Source: Rhizobium mongolense subsp. loessense
GTDB lineage: Bacteria; Pseudomonadota; Alphaproteobacteria; Rhizobiales; Rhizobiaceae
NCBI RefSeq assembly: GCF_900099775.1
Contig: NZ_FMTM01000001.1
Coordinates: forward strand, 124,001 to 188,000
Length of the DNA stretch: 64,000 nt
Direction: 5' to 3'
How positions within the stretch are numbered: position 1 is the first letter of the stretch; every line of letters starts with the position of its first letter. The notes under the pieces were generated by a model that searched no databases, was not told the origin of the DNA, and saw only the letters and a program-made list of their open reading frames with translations. Of this stretch, positions 8,589 to 17,417 are shown piece by piece. The position numbers and the translations under genes are program-made.

Positions 8589-9122
8589 TTACGCTGCCTG
8601 TGGCAGCGTCGCCGAGCCGGTGGCGATCCGGTCTTCGGACTGGGCCGACAGATCGGCTTCGGCGTCAAACATCCAGTTGGCAAGCGCCGTCATTTCGTAA
8701 GCGTCGGTGGCTTGCGGATGGATGTTGCGGTTAAGGGCTGCGGCAAGGGCCGCCCGGTCGCCGGTGTCCATTGCCGCCGAATAGGATTCGAGACGTCCGT
8801 AGAACATGCCGGCAAGCTTCTTCATGCGTTTCGGCACCCCGTTGTCGCTGATACCGAGTTCGCGGATCGAATGGTCGATATCCTCAAAGAAGGCATCGAC
8901 GATCTCCTGAGCAATCTCCTGTCCGCTGGATCCGGCGGAGCGTGTGCGGCGGAAGAAGAGGATCATCACCAGCGACAGCATCTCGAAACGGCCCATCACG
9001 GTGTCCGGAACATGCATGGTCTCGTAGAATTCCGGCATACGGGCTGCGGCAGTCAATACCGAATACTGCCGTTCGACGATCGCCTGATTGTTGTTTTTCT
9101 TGCGAAAGAGCCCGAAGATCAT
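8589..9122 (-). CDS. Ubiquinol-cytochrome c chaperone (CBP3/UQCC-like)
   Basis: A 177-residue protein of the Ubiq_cyt_C_chap family, which aids assembly of the cytochrome bc1 complex. It starts at ATG 9122 (MIFGLFRKKNNNQAIVE) and contains the family core YETMHVPDTVMGRFEMLSLV and DIDHSIRELGISDNGVPKRM. No signal peptide; it should act at the cytoplasmic face of the membrane. A small upstream extension of ten codons is possible. Divergent from bamE across 245 bp. Confidence 0.88.
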   Translation of the reverse strand: MIFGLFRKKNNNQAIVERQYSVLTAAARMPEFYETMHVPDTVMGRFEMLSLVMILFFRRTRSAGSSGQEIAQEIVDAFFEDIDHSIRELGISDNGVPKRMKKLAGMFYGRLESYSAAMDTGDRAALAAALNRNIHPQATDAYEMTALANWMFDAEADLSAQSEDRIATGSATLPQAA

Positions 9123-9367
9123 TGTTTCTTCCGGAAAAGCCTCGTTCTTCACGCGGAGTTGCGTGGGCCGTGTTGCATGATTTCGAAAGCTGGTTTACCG
9201 AAGCAGGCGCGAATTGCAATGCCGAAGGTGGCCACTTTCGGGACAGTGCCCTTATCGGCTCGATGTCGGGGAGTTGGGAGTATTCGACCCCGGAAAGGCC
9301 ACAAAGGTTTTGCATCAGCGGTGATTGCAGGGCCGGAAAGCTGCCTATCGATACCTCAAGGGAGTAG

Positions 9368-9892
9368 ATGTCGTTGAAGAAACGGTATTTCAAGTCTGAC
9401 ATAAAATTCTTCAGCAACGCAGCCATCGCCATCATGATTGCCTCAGCAGGCCTCACAGGTTGCCAAACAGGAACAGTGCTTAACGGCGGCTATATTGTCG
9501 ACGAGCAATCTCTCAATCTCGTTCCGGAAGGCTCTAGCCGCGAACAGGTGCTTCTGTCGCTCGGCACGCCTTCGACGACGGCAACGTTCGACACCGAGGT
9601 CTTCTATTACATCTCGCAGAAGCGCACGCGCTCCGTCGCCTTCCAGAAACTGAAGGTCGTCGACCAGAGTGTGCTTGCGATCTACTTCGACAAGGACGGC
9701 GTCGTCACGCGCCGCGCGAATTACACCCTCCAGGACGGCAAGGTCTTCGACACGATTTCGCGCGTGACCCCGACCGGCGGCCGCGAACTGACCTTCCTGC
9801 AGCAGATTCTGGCAGGCGGCGCGGGCGGTGCAGCAAAGAGCCTGTTCGGAACGCCTTCAGGCAACCCGCAGAATCCTGCAAGTATCCGATGA
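9368..9892 (+). CDS. bamE: Outer membrane assembly lipoprotein BamE
   Basis: A 174-residue SmpA/OmlA-domain lipoprotein. The lipobox is GLTGC with the lipidated Cys near residue 32, followed by the BamE fold: LVPEGSSREQVLLSLGTPS, FYYISQKRTR and ISRVTPTGGREL. It is an accessory part of the Bam complex that inserts beta-barrel proteins in the outer membrane. The Gly/Ala-rich C-terminal extension is typical of alphaproteobacteria. A strong terminator follows directly. Confidence 0.92.
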   Translation: MSLKKRYFKSDIKFFSNAAIAIMIASAGLTGCQTGTVLNGGYIVDEQSLNLVPEGSSREQVLLSLGTPSTTATFDTEVFYYISQKRTRSVAFQKLKVVDQSVLAIYFDKDGVVTRRANYTLQDGKVFDTISRVTPTGGRELTFLQQILAGGAGGAAKSLFGTPSGNPQNPASIR

Positions 9893-9909
9893 ATGCGCGA
9901 CCCAACAAA

Positions 9910-9939
9910 GAAACCCGCCGGATCGCTCCGGCGGGTTTC
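9910..9939. terminator. Bidirectional terminator between bamE and hppA
   Basis: A 13-bp perfect stem (GAAACCCGCCGGA with its complement) around TCGC, followed on the plus strand by TTCTTTGT and on the minus strand by TTTGTTGGG. It serves the convergent bamE and hppA genes. Confidence 0.9.
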
Positions 9940-9961
9940 TTCTTTGTCTCTATGCGTTTGA

Positions 9962-12097
9962 TCAGGCCAAGACCGCCAAGAGCAGCAAGGCGACGATATT
10001 GGTGATCTTGATCGCCGGATTGACGGCCGGACCTGCGGTATCCTTGTAAGGATCGCCGACCGTGTCGCCGGTGACGGAGGCCTTGTGTGCGTCCGAGCCC
10101 TTCATGTGGCGGACGCCGTCCTTGTCGACGAAGCCGTCCTCGAAGGACTTCTTCGCGTTGTCCCATGCACCGCCGCCGGACGTCATCGAGATGGCGACGA
10201 ACAGGCCGTTGATAATGACACCGAGGAGCGACGCGCCGAGTGCGGCGAAGGCCGAGGCCTTGGAGCCGGAGACCAGCAGAACACCGAAATAAACGACGAT
10301 CGGAGCCAGGACCGGCAATAGCGAGGGGATGATCATCTCGCGGATTGCGGCCTTGGTCAGAAGGTCGACGGCCTTGCCGTAGTCCGGCTTTTCCGTTCCC
10401 TGCATGATGCCCGGCTTTTCCTTGAACTGACGGCGCACTTCCTCGACGATTGCGCCGGCGGCGCGGCCGACGGCCGTCATGGCGATACCGCCGAAGAGGT
10501 AGGGAATGAGCCCACCGAAGATCAAACCAGCCACCACATAGGGGTTGGAGAGATCGAATGAAATCTCCCCTATGCCTGCGAAGTAGGGAAACTTGTCGCC
10601 ATTTGCCGCAAAATATTTGAGGTCATAGGAATAGGCCGCAAAAAGCACCAGCGCGCCGAGACCGGCAGAGCCGATCGCGTAGCCTTTGGTAACGGCTTTC
10701 GTCGTATTGCCGACGGCGTCGAGCGCGTCCGTCGACTTGCGGACCTCCGGCGGCAGATGGGACATTTCGGCAATGCCACCGGCATTGTCGGTCACGGGAC
10801 CGAAGGCATCGAGCGCAACGATCATGCCGGCAAGGCCGAGCATGGCGGTGACGGCGATGCCGGTGCCGAAGAGGCCGGCGAGCTGGTAGGTGCCGATAAT
10901 GCCCGCGACGATGACGATCGCAGGCAGCGCCGTCGATTCCAGCGAGACCGCAAGCCCCTGGATGACGTTAGTGCCGTGACCGGTCACGGATGCCTGGGCG
11001 ATCGAGTTGACCGGGCGTTTGTTGGTGCCAGTATAATATTCGGTGATGACGACAATGAGCGCCGTTACCAAGAGGCCGACGAGGCCGCAGAAGAAGAGAT
11101 TGGTACCGGTAACATCCACACCGCCGGCCTGTCCGAGCGACCCCCAGCCCACCGTCAACGATGTTGCAGCGCCTAGACCGACAATCGACAGGAGGCCGGT
11201 GACGATAAGGCCCTTATAGAGTGCGCCCATGATCGAGCCGTTGGTTCCAAGCTTGACGAAAAAGGTACCGACGATCGAGGTGAGGATGCAGGCGCCGCAG
11301 ATTGCCAGCGGATAGACCATCGCCGACTGCAGGATCGGTGCCCCGGCAAAGAAGATTGAGGCGAGAACCATGGTCGCGACGACGGAAACGGCATAGGTCT
11401 CGAAAAGGTCTGCGGCCATGCCGGCGCAGTCGCCGACATTGTCGCCGACATTATCTGCGATCGTGGCCGGGTTGCGCGGATCGTCTTCCGGAATGCCTGC
11501 CTCGACCTTGCCGACGAGATCCCCGCCGACATCGGCACCCTTGGTGAAGATGCCGCCGCCCAGACGAGCGAAGATCGAGATCAGCGAGGCACCGAAGCCG
11601 AGCGCGACAAGCGCATCGATGACTTCGCGCGAACCGCTTTCATGGCCGAGCAGGCCGGTTAGGATGAAATAATAGATGGATACGCCGAGCAGCGCCAAAC
11701 CGGCGACGAGCATGCCGGTGATGGCACCGGATTTGAAGGCGATATCGAGGCCGGCCGAGAGGCTGTGCGACGCGGCCTGCGCCGTGCGGACGTTGGCGCG
11801 AACGGAGACGTGCATGCCGATAAAGCCGGCTGCACCGGAAAGCACGGCGCCGATCAGAAAGCCGATGGCGGCCATGCCGGAGAGAAGCAGCCAGGCTGCA
11901 ATGAAAACAACGATGCCGACGACCGCAATCGTCTTGTACTGGCGCATGAGATAGGCCTGCGCGCCTTCACGGATATAACCCGCGATTTCCTGCATGCGGC
12001 TGTTCCCCTGATCGGCCGCCAGCACCGAGCGGGTTGCCCAGATTGCATAAACTACCGAGAGCAGACCGCATGCAATTACGCATAAAAGAATTATCAT
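9962..12097 (-). CDS. hppA: K+-insensitive pyrophosphate-energised proton pump
   Basis: Membrane pyrophosphatase of 711 residues with about 15-16 transmembrane segments that couples PPi hydrolysis to proton export. The catalytic loop [18 protein letters not shown] and the [16 protein letters not shown] acidic motif are intact. Lys in [17 protein letters not shown] marks the potassium-independent subfamily. Start ATG 12097 has GGAGGAAAGAG upstream; a further 25 codons of open frame are not needed. It is monocistronic, with bamE convergent. Confidence 0.96.
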   Translation of the reverse strand: MIILLCVIACGLLSVVYAIWATRSVLAADQGNSRMQEIAGYIREGAQAYLMRQYKTIAVVGIVVFIAAWLLLSGMAAIGFLIGAVLSGAAGFIGMHVSVRANVRTAQAASHSLSAGLDIAFKSGAITGMLVAGLALLGVSIYYFILTGLLGHESGSREVIDALVALGFGASLISIFARLGGGIFTKGADVGGDLVGKVEAGIPEDDPRNPATIADNVGDNVGDCAGMAADLFETYAVSVVATMVLASIFFAGAPILQSAMVYPLAICGACILTSIVGTFFVKLGTNGSIMGALYKGLIVTGLLSIVGLGAATSLTVGWGSLGQAGGVDVTGTNLFFCGLVGLLVTALIVVITEYYTGTNKRPVNSIAQASVTGHGTNVIQGLAVSLESTALPAIVIVAGIIGTYQLAGLFGTGIAVTAMLGLAGMIVALDAFGPVTDNAGGIAEMSHLPPEVRKSTDALDAVGNTTKAVTKGYAIGSAGLGALVLFAAYSYDLKYFAANGDKFPYFAGIGEISFDLSNPYVVAGLIFGGLIPYLFGGIAMTAVGRAAGAIVEEVRRQFKEKPGIMQGTEKPDYGKAVDLLTKAAIREMIIPSLLPVLAPIVVYFGVLLVSGSKASAFAALGASLLGVIINGLFVAISMTSGGGAWDNAKKSFEDGFVDKDGVRHMKGSDAHKASVTGDTVGDPYKDTAGPAVNPAIKITNIVALLLLAVLA

Positions 12098-12295
12098 TTC
12101 GCTCTTTCCTCCAAAAGTGCCGGAGCACTCCTCCCTCCGGCCACGAATGCAGCCGAATCGTCTTCTCTCCACGGAAACGCTCTAGCTTTGCGTGCGGAGA
12201 TTGCGGGGTGGGAAACACGACGTCAAGACCGCAAGGGACGAAAACCCTTGCAGCGCAGCGTAAAGGGCGAAATGGTCCGATAGCGGACGGAAGGC

Positions 12296-12778
12296 TTACT
12301 TCTTCATTTCGCCGCGCACCTGTTTGGCGATGCGGTCGAGCACGGCATTGACGAGCTTCGGCTCGTCATCCTCGAAGAAGGCCCGGGCGATCTCGACATA
12401 TTCCGTAACGATCACGGCCACCGGCACGTCTTTGCGGTCGAGAAGTTCGAAAACGCCGGCGCGCAGGATCGCGCGCACGGTGCTGTCGAGGCGCGACAAC
12501 GCCCAGTCGTCCTGCAGGGCTGAGGCGATCAAAGGATCCAGACGAAGCTGCTCGCGCACCACGCCGGAAACGATGGAACGGAACCACGCGGCATCGGCCT
12601 TGAGATAGGTCTCGCCGTCGATTTCTTGACCGAGGCGGTGAGCCTCATATTCGGCGACGATTTCCAGAACACCGGTGCCGCCGATATCCATCTGGTAGAG
12701 CGCCTGAACAGCAGCCAGACGCGCAGCGCCGCGCTGGTTTGCCGTCTTTACCTGACGCTCCGGATTTTCACTAGTCAT
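12296..12778 (-). CDS. nusB: Transcription antitermination factor NusB
   Basis: A 160-residue all-helical RNA-binding protein that with NusE (S10) assembles the rRNA antitermination complex. Motifs include [16 protein letters not shown] at residues 17-32, a [15 protein letters not shown] helix and a final [16 protein letters not shown] helix. The start ATG overlaps the stop of ribH by 4 bp, so the two are translationally coupled. The ribH-nusB pairing is widespread in proteobacteria. Confidence 0.95.
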   Translation of the reverse strand: MTSENPERQVKTANQRGAARLAAVQALYQMDIGGTGVLEIVAEYEAHRLGQEIDGETYLKADAAWFRSIVSGVVREQLRLDPLIASALQDDWALSRLDSTVRAILRAGVFELLDRKDVPVAVIVTEYVEIARAFFEDDEPKLVNAVLDRIAKQVRGEMKK

Positions 12779-13236
12779 TCGTATGCACCCAGTTTCTTCT
12801 TCAGCTCGATCATCGTGAGAGCTGCGCGAGCGGCAAAGCCGCCCTTGTCCTTGTCCGAGCGGCGGGCGCGTGCCCAAGCCTGCTCATCGTTTTCGACCGT
12901 CAGGATGCCGTTGCCGATGGCAAGGGATTCGCTGACGGCGAGATCCATCAATGCGCGGCAGGATTCGTTCGACACGATGTCGAAGTGGTAGGTCTCGCCG
13001 CGGATGACCATGCCGAGAGCGACATAGCCGTCATATTGCGTGCCGCCATTGTCGGCGCCGTCAAGCGCCATGGCAATCGTCGGCGGAATCTCCAGGGCTC
13101 CTGGAACGGTGACGATATCGTAGCTCGCGCCGGCTTCCTTGAGCGCGAAGGTTGCCCCTTCCAGAAGGGCGTCGGCCATGTCGTCGTAGAAGCGGGCTTC
13201 GACGATCAAAATATGGGGAGCGTTATCTCGCGCCAT
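12775..13236 (-). CDS. ribH: 6,7-dimethyl-8-ribityllumazine synthase
   Basis: Condenses 5-amino-6-ribitylaminouracil with 3,4-dihydroxy-2-butanone 4-phosphate in the penultimate step of riboflavin synthesis. The 153-residue protein has [15 protein letters not shown] and [16 protein letters not shown], whose GET-H residues line the active site. It overlaps nusB by 4 bp. Its usual partners ribD and ribE lie 1.8 kb away on the same strand, separated by three genes on the opposite strand. No FMN riboswitch is seen upstream. Confidence 0.95.
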   Translation of the reverse strand: MARDNAPHILIVEARFYDDMADALLEGATFALKEAGASYDIVTVPGALEIPPTIAMALDGADNGGTQYDGYVALGMVIRGETYHFDIVSNESCRALMDLAVSESLAIGNGILTVENDEQAWARARRSDKDKGGFAARAALTMIELKKKLGAYE

Positions 13237-13557
13237 GCATCACCTTCGGTTTCTGAGGACTTTGCCATTTGGCAGGCCGCGGTCAAAACATGCCTTTCGA
13301 TGAATGGCAAGCAAATTCGGATCATGGCCGGAAATCTCTGCGACAGGATCGCAGAAATATACGCCCGCCGTTTGCCATGCACGCTCGCAAGCACCTTGAA
13401 AACGGCAAATCGAAGGCAATCGTTGTGAACAATTTGTAATGTTATTTCAGGCGTTTAGCTATTGATTCCACGCTGTGGCCGACCCAACTCAACAAGCGTA
13501 ACGCCGACGATCCCCTGCACGACAGCCGACCGTCATAGCAGATGAAAGGATACCATC
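13237..13557. other. Intergenic region, 321 bp, divergent promoters
   Basis: Lies between ribH (leftward) and a secreted-protein gene (rightward). It should hold both promoters; an AT-rich stretch is visible around 13425-13460. I see no RNA gene, FMN riboswitch fold or repeat. Confidence 0.3.
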
Positions 13558-13917
13558 ATGAACCGCGTTGCCACAATCGCCATCGTTTCCGCCTTCTCCT
13601 CCCTCGCGCTTGCCGGCGTCAGCCGCGCGGAAAGCTTTGGCATGAACAGCCCATCGGGCATCGAACAGACGCTCCGCAATTTCCGGGGTAACGACTTCAC
13701 CGTAAAGCATTTCTACAACTGGCACGACGCAAGCCCCGAAGAATATGGTCCGCGCTCCGCTGCGCCACGCTCGGCACAGGATGTGCGCCAGATTCAGGCA
13801 TCGATCGACGCCAACAAGATGCTGACGCGCAAGCTCGGCAATGACGGCGTCAATGTCCGCAACGTCATCAATGCCGAACAGGCGGCCGATGGCAGCATTA
13901 CCTTCTATACCGACTGA
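13558..13917 (+). CDS. Exported protein of unknown function, 119 residues
   Basis: Signal peptide (MNRVATIAIVSAFSSLALAG, cleavage probably after SRA at about residue 24) followed by a soluble polar domain with LRNFRGNDFTVKHFYNWHDA and INAEQAADGSITFYTD at the C-terminus. No named domain is recognised. A GAAAGGAT ribosome site precedes the ATG. A strong GC hairpin follows the stop, so the gene is likely monocistronic. It interrupts the ribE-ribH gene run on the opposite strand. Confidence 0.7.
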   Translation: MNRVATIAIVSAFSSLALAGVSRAESFGMNSPSGIEQTLRNFRGNDFTVKHFYNWHDASPEEYGPRSAAPRSAQDVRQIQASIDANKMLTRKLGNDGVNVRNVINAEQAADGSITFYTD

Positions 13918-13923
13918 TGGGGC

Positions 13924-13955
13924 GCAGGGCGGCGCAGATCGCTGCGCCGCCCTGC
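13924..13955 (+). terminator. Terminator hairpin after the 119-residue exported protein
   Basis: Perfect 14-bp stem GCAGGGCGGCGCAG with its complement and an ATCG loop, starting 6 bases after the stop codon. No T-run follows, so it is a terminator by position and stability. Confidence 0.7.
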
Positions 13956-14031
13956 CCGACAATTCCGCTGACGCCTATTGAAAACCATCCGGAATTGATG
14001 GTCTCTTCGTCCCTGCAAAAGGGGAGAAGAC

Positions 14032-14526
14032 ATGCCACGTGAGATTAAACCGGTTCTCAATGTTGCCGACCTGACGCTGGAGCGGTGGCAACAGGGCGCG
14101 ATCTACGAGGGCGCCGACATATCCTTCGGCCGCCTGCTTGGCCTTTCCAATCTCGGGATCAGCTACAACGAGGTGCCGCCCGGCAAATCGAGCTGTCCGT
14201 TCCACAATCACCATGTCGAGGATGAGCTGTTCTTCGTGATCGAAGGAACAGGAGAATACCGTTTTGGAAGCGAACGTTACCCGATCAGGAAAGGCGACAC
14301 GCTCGGCGCACCTGCCGGCGGGAAAGAAACAGCACATCAGATCCTCAATACCGGTAATACGACGCTGATTTATCTCGGCATCTCCACGATGGCGAAGACG
14401 GAGATCGTCGAATACCCGGATTCCCAAAAATTCCTCGCCAAGACAAATCATGACGTCGGGCGCTTCCGCTTCATCGGGCGCGCGGAGAACGATCTCGACT
14501 ACTGGGACGGCGAAGCAGGCGCGTGA
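14032..14526 (+). CDS. Cupin-domain protein
   Basis: A 164-residue protein with one cupin barrel at about residues 50-125. The first motif CPFHNHHVEDELFFVIEG has the His-x-His...Glu metal ligands, and the second motif region PIRKGDTLGAPAGGKETAHQ supplies the later His. The fold may bind a metal and a small carboxylate or sugar ligand; reaction unknown. The next gene, an acetyltransferase, begins at or just after its stop, so the two are probably cotranscribed. Confidence 0.8.
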   Translation: MPREIKPVLNVADLTLERWQQGAIYEGADISFGRLLGLSNLGISYNEVPPGKSSCPFHNHHVEDELFFVIEGTGEYRFGSERYPIRKGDTLGAPAGGKETAHQILNTGNTTLIYLGISTMAKTEIVEYPDSQKFLAKTNHDVGRFRFIGRAENDLDYWDGEAGA

Positions 14527-14552
14527 GACAGGTGTTCAGGGAAACGATATCC

Positions 14553-15089
14553 ATGATGATTAATGTTCCGACCATCGAAACGGAGCGGTTGATTCTGCGA
14601 CCGCACCGGCTCGACGATTTCGATGCCTACATAGACTTATGGGCCGACGAGGATGTCGTTCGCTATATCAGCGGCGTGCCATCGACGCGCGAGCAGACAT
14701 GGTCCCGCCTCATAAGGGCGAGCGGCATGTGGCACCATATGGGTTTCGGCTTTCTGATCATCGAGGAAAAGCAAAGCGGGCGGCTGATCGGCGAAGCAGG
14801 CTTCCACGAAGCCCGACGCGAGATGTCTCCATCCATCGAGGAAACACTGGAAACCGGATGGGTATTGCTGCCTTGCGCACACGGACGGGGTTATGCGACA
14901 GAAGCGCTCACGGCGCTGATCGCATGGGCTGACTGTCATTTCCCCGGCAAGGAGATGACCTGCATCGTTAGCCCGGAAAACGCGGCTTCGCTACGCGTCG
15001 CCGAAAAGCTCGGCTTCCGCGAGGTGGCACGTACCGATTATCACGGCGAAATCATTCTGCTCTCGCGGCAGGGAATTCAGCCAGCCTAG
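14553..15089 (+). CDS. GNAT-family N-acetyltransferase (RimJ/RimL-like)
   Basis: A GNAT-fold protein with the opening IETERLILRPHRLDDFDAY typical of the RimJ/RimL group, the acetyl-CoA binding loop AHGRGYATEALTALI and the CIVSPENAASLRVAEKLGF motif. It probably acetylates a small molecule or protein N-terminus. I chose ATG 14553 because AGGGA lies nearby; a GTG at 14523 that overlaps the cupin stop (GTGA) is an alternative. Its last 38 bases overlap the convergent ribE 3' end. Confidence 0.8.
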   Translation: MMINVPTIETERLILRPHRLDDFDAYIDLWADEDVVRYISGVPSTREQTWSRLIRASGMWHHMGFGFLIIEEKQSGRLIGEAGFHEARREMSPSIEETLETGWVLLPCAHGRGYATEALTALIAWADCHFPGKEMTCIVSPENAASLRVAEKLGFREVARTDYHGEIILLSRQGIQPA

Positions 15090-15672
15090 CTGCATAGCGC
15101 GCCATCGTATCGACCTCGAAATTCACGAAATCGCCGGCGCCTCGCTCGCCCCACGTCGTGACTTCCAAGGTATGGCGAATGAGAAGCACGTCGAAATCCG
15201 TGCCTTCGACGGCGTTGACCGTCAGCGACGTACCATCGAGCGCTATCGAGCCTTTGGGCGCCACGAACTTCGCGAGATGCTCCGGCGCGCGCAGACGGAA
15301 ACGGGTCGCATCGCCTTCCGTAGTCACCGACAGGATTTCTGCCTTGCCGTCGACATGCCCGGAGACGATGTGGCCGCCGAGTTCGTCACCGATCTTCAGG
15401 GAACGCTCTAGATTGACGCGCGTGCCTTCCTTCCAGCTTGCAAGCGTCGTGAGCCTTAGTGCCTCTTCCCAGGCCTCCACCTCGAACCAACGCCCATTGC
15501 TGCCTTCGGCCGGCAGGCCGGTCACCGTCAGGCAGATGCCCGAATGGGAAATCGACGCGCCCATATCGATGGTCTTGGGGTCGTAACTGCTCGCGACGCG
15601 GAGCTTTACACCCTCGTTCATGGGAGAAATGGATTCGATCGTGCCGATATCGGTGACAATTCCGGTGAACAT
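15052..15672 (-). CDS. ribE: Riboflavin synthase, alpha subunit
   Basis: Dismutates two molecules of 6,7-dimethyl-8-ribityllumazine to riboflavin. The 206-residue protein is built of two lumazine-binding barrels: MFTGIVTDIGTIESI starts the first and SHSGICLTVTG closes its binding loop; the second contains GGHIVSGHVDG and ALDGTSLTVNAVEG. The start ATG at 15672 overlaps the ribD stop by one base. The 3' end runs 38 bp into the convergent acetyltransferase gene, an unusual coding overlap that suggests a rearrangement here. Confidence 0.94.
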   Translation of the reverse strand: MFTGIVTDIGTIESISPMNEGVKLRVASSYDPKTIDMGASISHSGICLTVTGLPAEGSNGRWFEVEAWEEALRLTTLASWKEGTRVNLERSLKIGDELGGHIVSGHVDGKAEILSVTTEGDATRFRLRAPEHLAKFVAPKGSIALDGTSLTVNAVEGTDFDVLLIRHTLEVTTWGERGAGDFVNFEVDTMARYAARLAEFPAARAE

Positions 15673-16928
15673 CAAAATTCTCTTTCGTATTCGTCCAGCC
15701 GGTCGTCGCCGAACATGAATGTGCCTCTATGGGCAAAACCGGATGGCATATCGGTCTTCGTCAAAGGCGATTCAATACCGCCCTCGCCGATGATGAGTTG
15801 GCCTTGGTAAAGCTGGATCCGATCGACGAGACCGGCGTCGAGGAAAAGCCGCGCCGTCTTCGCACCGCCTTCGACGAGCAGCGAGGAAATGCCGCGCGAG
15901 GCGAGCGCCGGAAGCAGCACTTCGGGATGGTAAGGATGGCAGTAGAGGATTTCGACGCCTGCAGCCCGCAGGGCGTCGGCGCGAGCCTCACCCCCCACTG
16001 CGCTGCCGGGCGTCTCCCCCGTTAGCGGAGGGATCGGCAGGTTGCCGCAGCTCGCTTCTACTGGCACCTCGTCAGTGGTGGCGTCGGTCGCAACGGAAGA
16101 ATGCTGGCGAGCGCTCACCCTATCTATTTCGCTCCTTGTAGGAGAGATGTCCGGTAGGATAAAGGGAGGTGCCTCGCCTGCAACGGCAATGGTCGGCACC
16201 TCTCGTGCTGAACGTACAAGTTTACTGCCGAGCGGCAAATCAAGCCGCGGATCAAGCACGACACGCACCGGCGACAGCGATTGCAGGCCCGGCAAGCGCA
16301 CCGTCAGTTCCGGGTCGTCGGCGATCGCCGTGCCGATGCCGACGAGGATGGCGTCGGTTTTGGCGCGGAGCGCCTGGACCTGCGCGCGGGCGAGAGGACT
16401 GGTGATGGCGATCTGTCCCTCGCCTTTGCGGCCGATCATGCCGTCGGCGGAAACGGCAAGCTTCAGAGTCACATATGGCCGGTTCTTCGTCTGCCGGGTG
16501 AGATAGCCGGCAAGCGAGCGCCTGCCCTCGTCTTCCAGTACGCCGGTATCAACCTCGATGCCGGCTTCGCGCAGAAGCGCGATTCCGCCGCCGGAGACGC
16601 GCGGATCGGGATCGGTCACGCTGATGACGACGCGCGCGACACCAGCGGCAATCAGCGCTTCGGCGCAGGGCGGCGTCTTGCCGTGATGGGAGCAGGGTTC
16701 GAGCGTCACATAGGCGGTGGCGCCGCGCGCCAGTTCGCCTGCCTCGGTGAGCGCCTGCGGCTCGGCATGCGGGCGCCCGCCGATCGCCGTCGTGCCGCGG
16801 CCGACGATTTCGCTGTCCTTGACGATGACGCAGCCGACGGAAGGATTTGTGGAGGTCTGGCCGAGATGCAGAAGGCCAAGACGGATTGCCTCGGCCATGA
16901 AACGCTTGTCATGCGGCCCGGCGCTCAA
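15672..16928 (-). CDS. ribD: Bifunctional diaminohydroxyphosphoribosylaminopyrimidine deaminase / 5-amino-6-(5-phosphoribosylamino)uracil reductase
   Basis: Two consecutive steps of riboflavin synthesis. The N-terminal deaminase has zinc ligands in HAEPQAL (residues 54-60) and PCSHHGKTPPC (78-88). The reductase domain follows from about residue 150 (PYVTLKLAVSADG). At 418 residues the protein is about 50-60 longer than usual: residues 253-316 (PPFILPD...GNLPIPPLTGETPGSAVG) do not belong to the reductase fold and coincide with a palindromic DNA repeat. The reading frame is intact through it. Start is TTG 16928 with GGAG 9 bases upstream. Coupled to ribE. Confidence 0.93.
   Translation of the reverse strand: MSAGPHDKRFMAEAIRLGLLHLGQTSTNPSVGCVIVKDSEIVGRGTTAIGGRPHAEPQALTEAGELARGATAYVTLEPCSHHGKTPPCAEALIAAGVARVVISVTDPDPRVSGGGIALLREAGIEVDTGVLEDEGRRSLAGYLTRQTKNRPYVTLKLAVSADGMIGRKGEGQIAITSPLARAQVQALRAKTDAILVGIGTAIADDPELTVRLPGLQSLSPVRVVLDPRLDLPLGSKLVRSAREVPTIAVAGEAPPFILPDISPTRSEIDRVSARQHSSVATDATTDEVPVEASCGNLPIPPLTGETPGSAVGGEARADALRAAGVEILYCHPYHPEVLLPALASRGISSLLVEGGAKTARLFLDAGLVDRIQLYQGQLIIGEGGIESPLTKTDMPSGFAHRGTFMFGDDRLDEYEREF
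15981..16175. repeat. RIME-like palindromic element inserted in frame in ribD
   Basis: About 190 bp with related inverted ends. The left side reads GCTGCCGGGCGTCTCCCCCG then TTAGCGGAGGGAT; the right side, on the other strand, reads CTACCGGACATCTCTCCTAC then AAGGAGCGAAAT. Both match the remembered form of rhizobial intergenic mosaic elements (CTGCCGG-CATCTCCCCCACAAGGGGGGA). Length is close to a multiple of three and no stop is introduced in ribD. Confidence 0.65.
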
Positions 16929-16931
16929 GGC

Positions 16932-17408
16932 TCAGGTCTCCAAAGTGTCGCGGCTGATCTTGGCGTTGATTTCGGAGATGACCTTTTCGAAATCCTCGGC
17001 ATGCGAGAAATCCCGGTAGACCGACGCATACCGAACAAAGCCAACGTCATCGAGACTCTTGAGAGCTTCCAGCACCTGAAGGCCGATGGCCTCTGAGCTG
17101 ATTTCGACCTCCCCGGAGCTTTCGAGGCGGCGCACAATGCCGGAAACAGCCCTTTCGATGCGGTCACGGTCGACCGGACGCTTGCGCAGCGCGATCTCGA
17201 AGGACCGCACCAGCTTGTCTCGGTCGAAAGGCACCTTGCGGCCGGTCTTCTTGACGACCATCAGCTCGCGCAGTTGCACGCGCTCGAAAGTCGTGAAGCG
17301 GCCGCCGCAATCGGGACAGATCCGTCTGCGGCGGATGGACGTATTGTCCTCCGCCGGACGTGAATCCTTGACCTGGGTGTCTTCCGATCCGCAGAATGGG
17401 CAGCGCAT
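16932..17408 (-). CDS. nrdR: Transcriptional repressor NrdR
   Basis: A 158-residue nucleotide-sensing repressor of ribonucleotide reductase genes. The N-terminal zinc ribbon is MRCPFCGS with the second pair in ICPDCGGRF, followed by an ATP-cone at about residues 49-139 ([20 protein letters not shown]). It sits 3 bp ahead of ribD and 9 bp after glyA, in the glyA-nrdR-ribD-ribE order common in alphaproteobacteria. Confidence 0.96.
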   Translation of the reverse strand: MRCPFCGSEDTQVKDSRPAEDNTSIRRRRICPDCGGRFTTFERVQLRELMVVKKTGRKVPFDRDKLVRSFEIALRKRPVDRDRIERAVSGIVRRLESSGEVEISSEAIGLQVLEALKSLDDVGFVRYASVYRDFSHAEDFEKVISEINAKISRDTLET

Positions 17409-17417
17409 GCGCTATCC

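Noticed and set aside
12098..12295. Possible small RNA between nusB and hppA
   Set aside because: No stable hairpin with T-run and no promoter-terminator pair could be seen.
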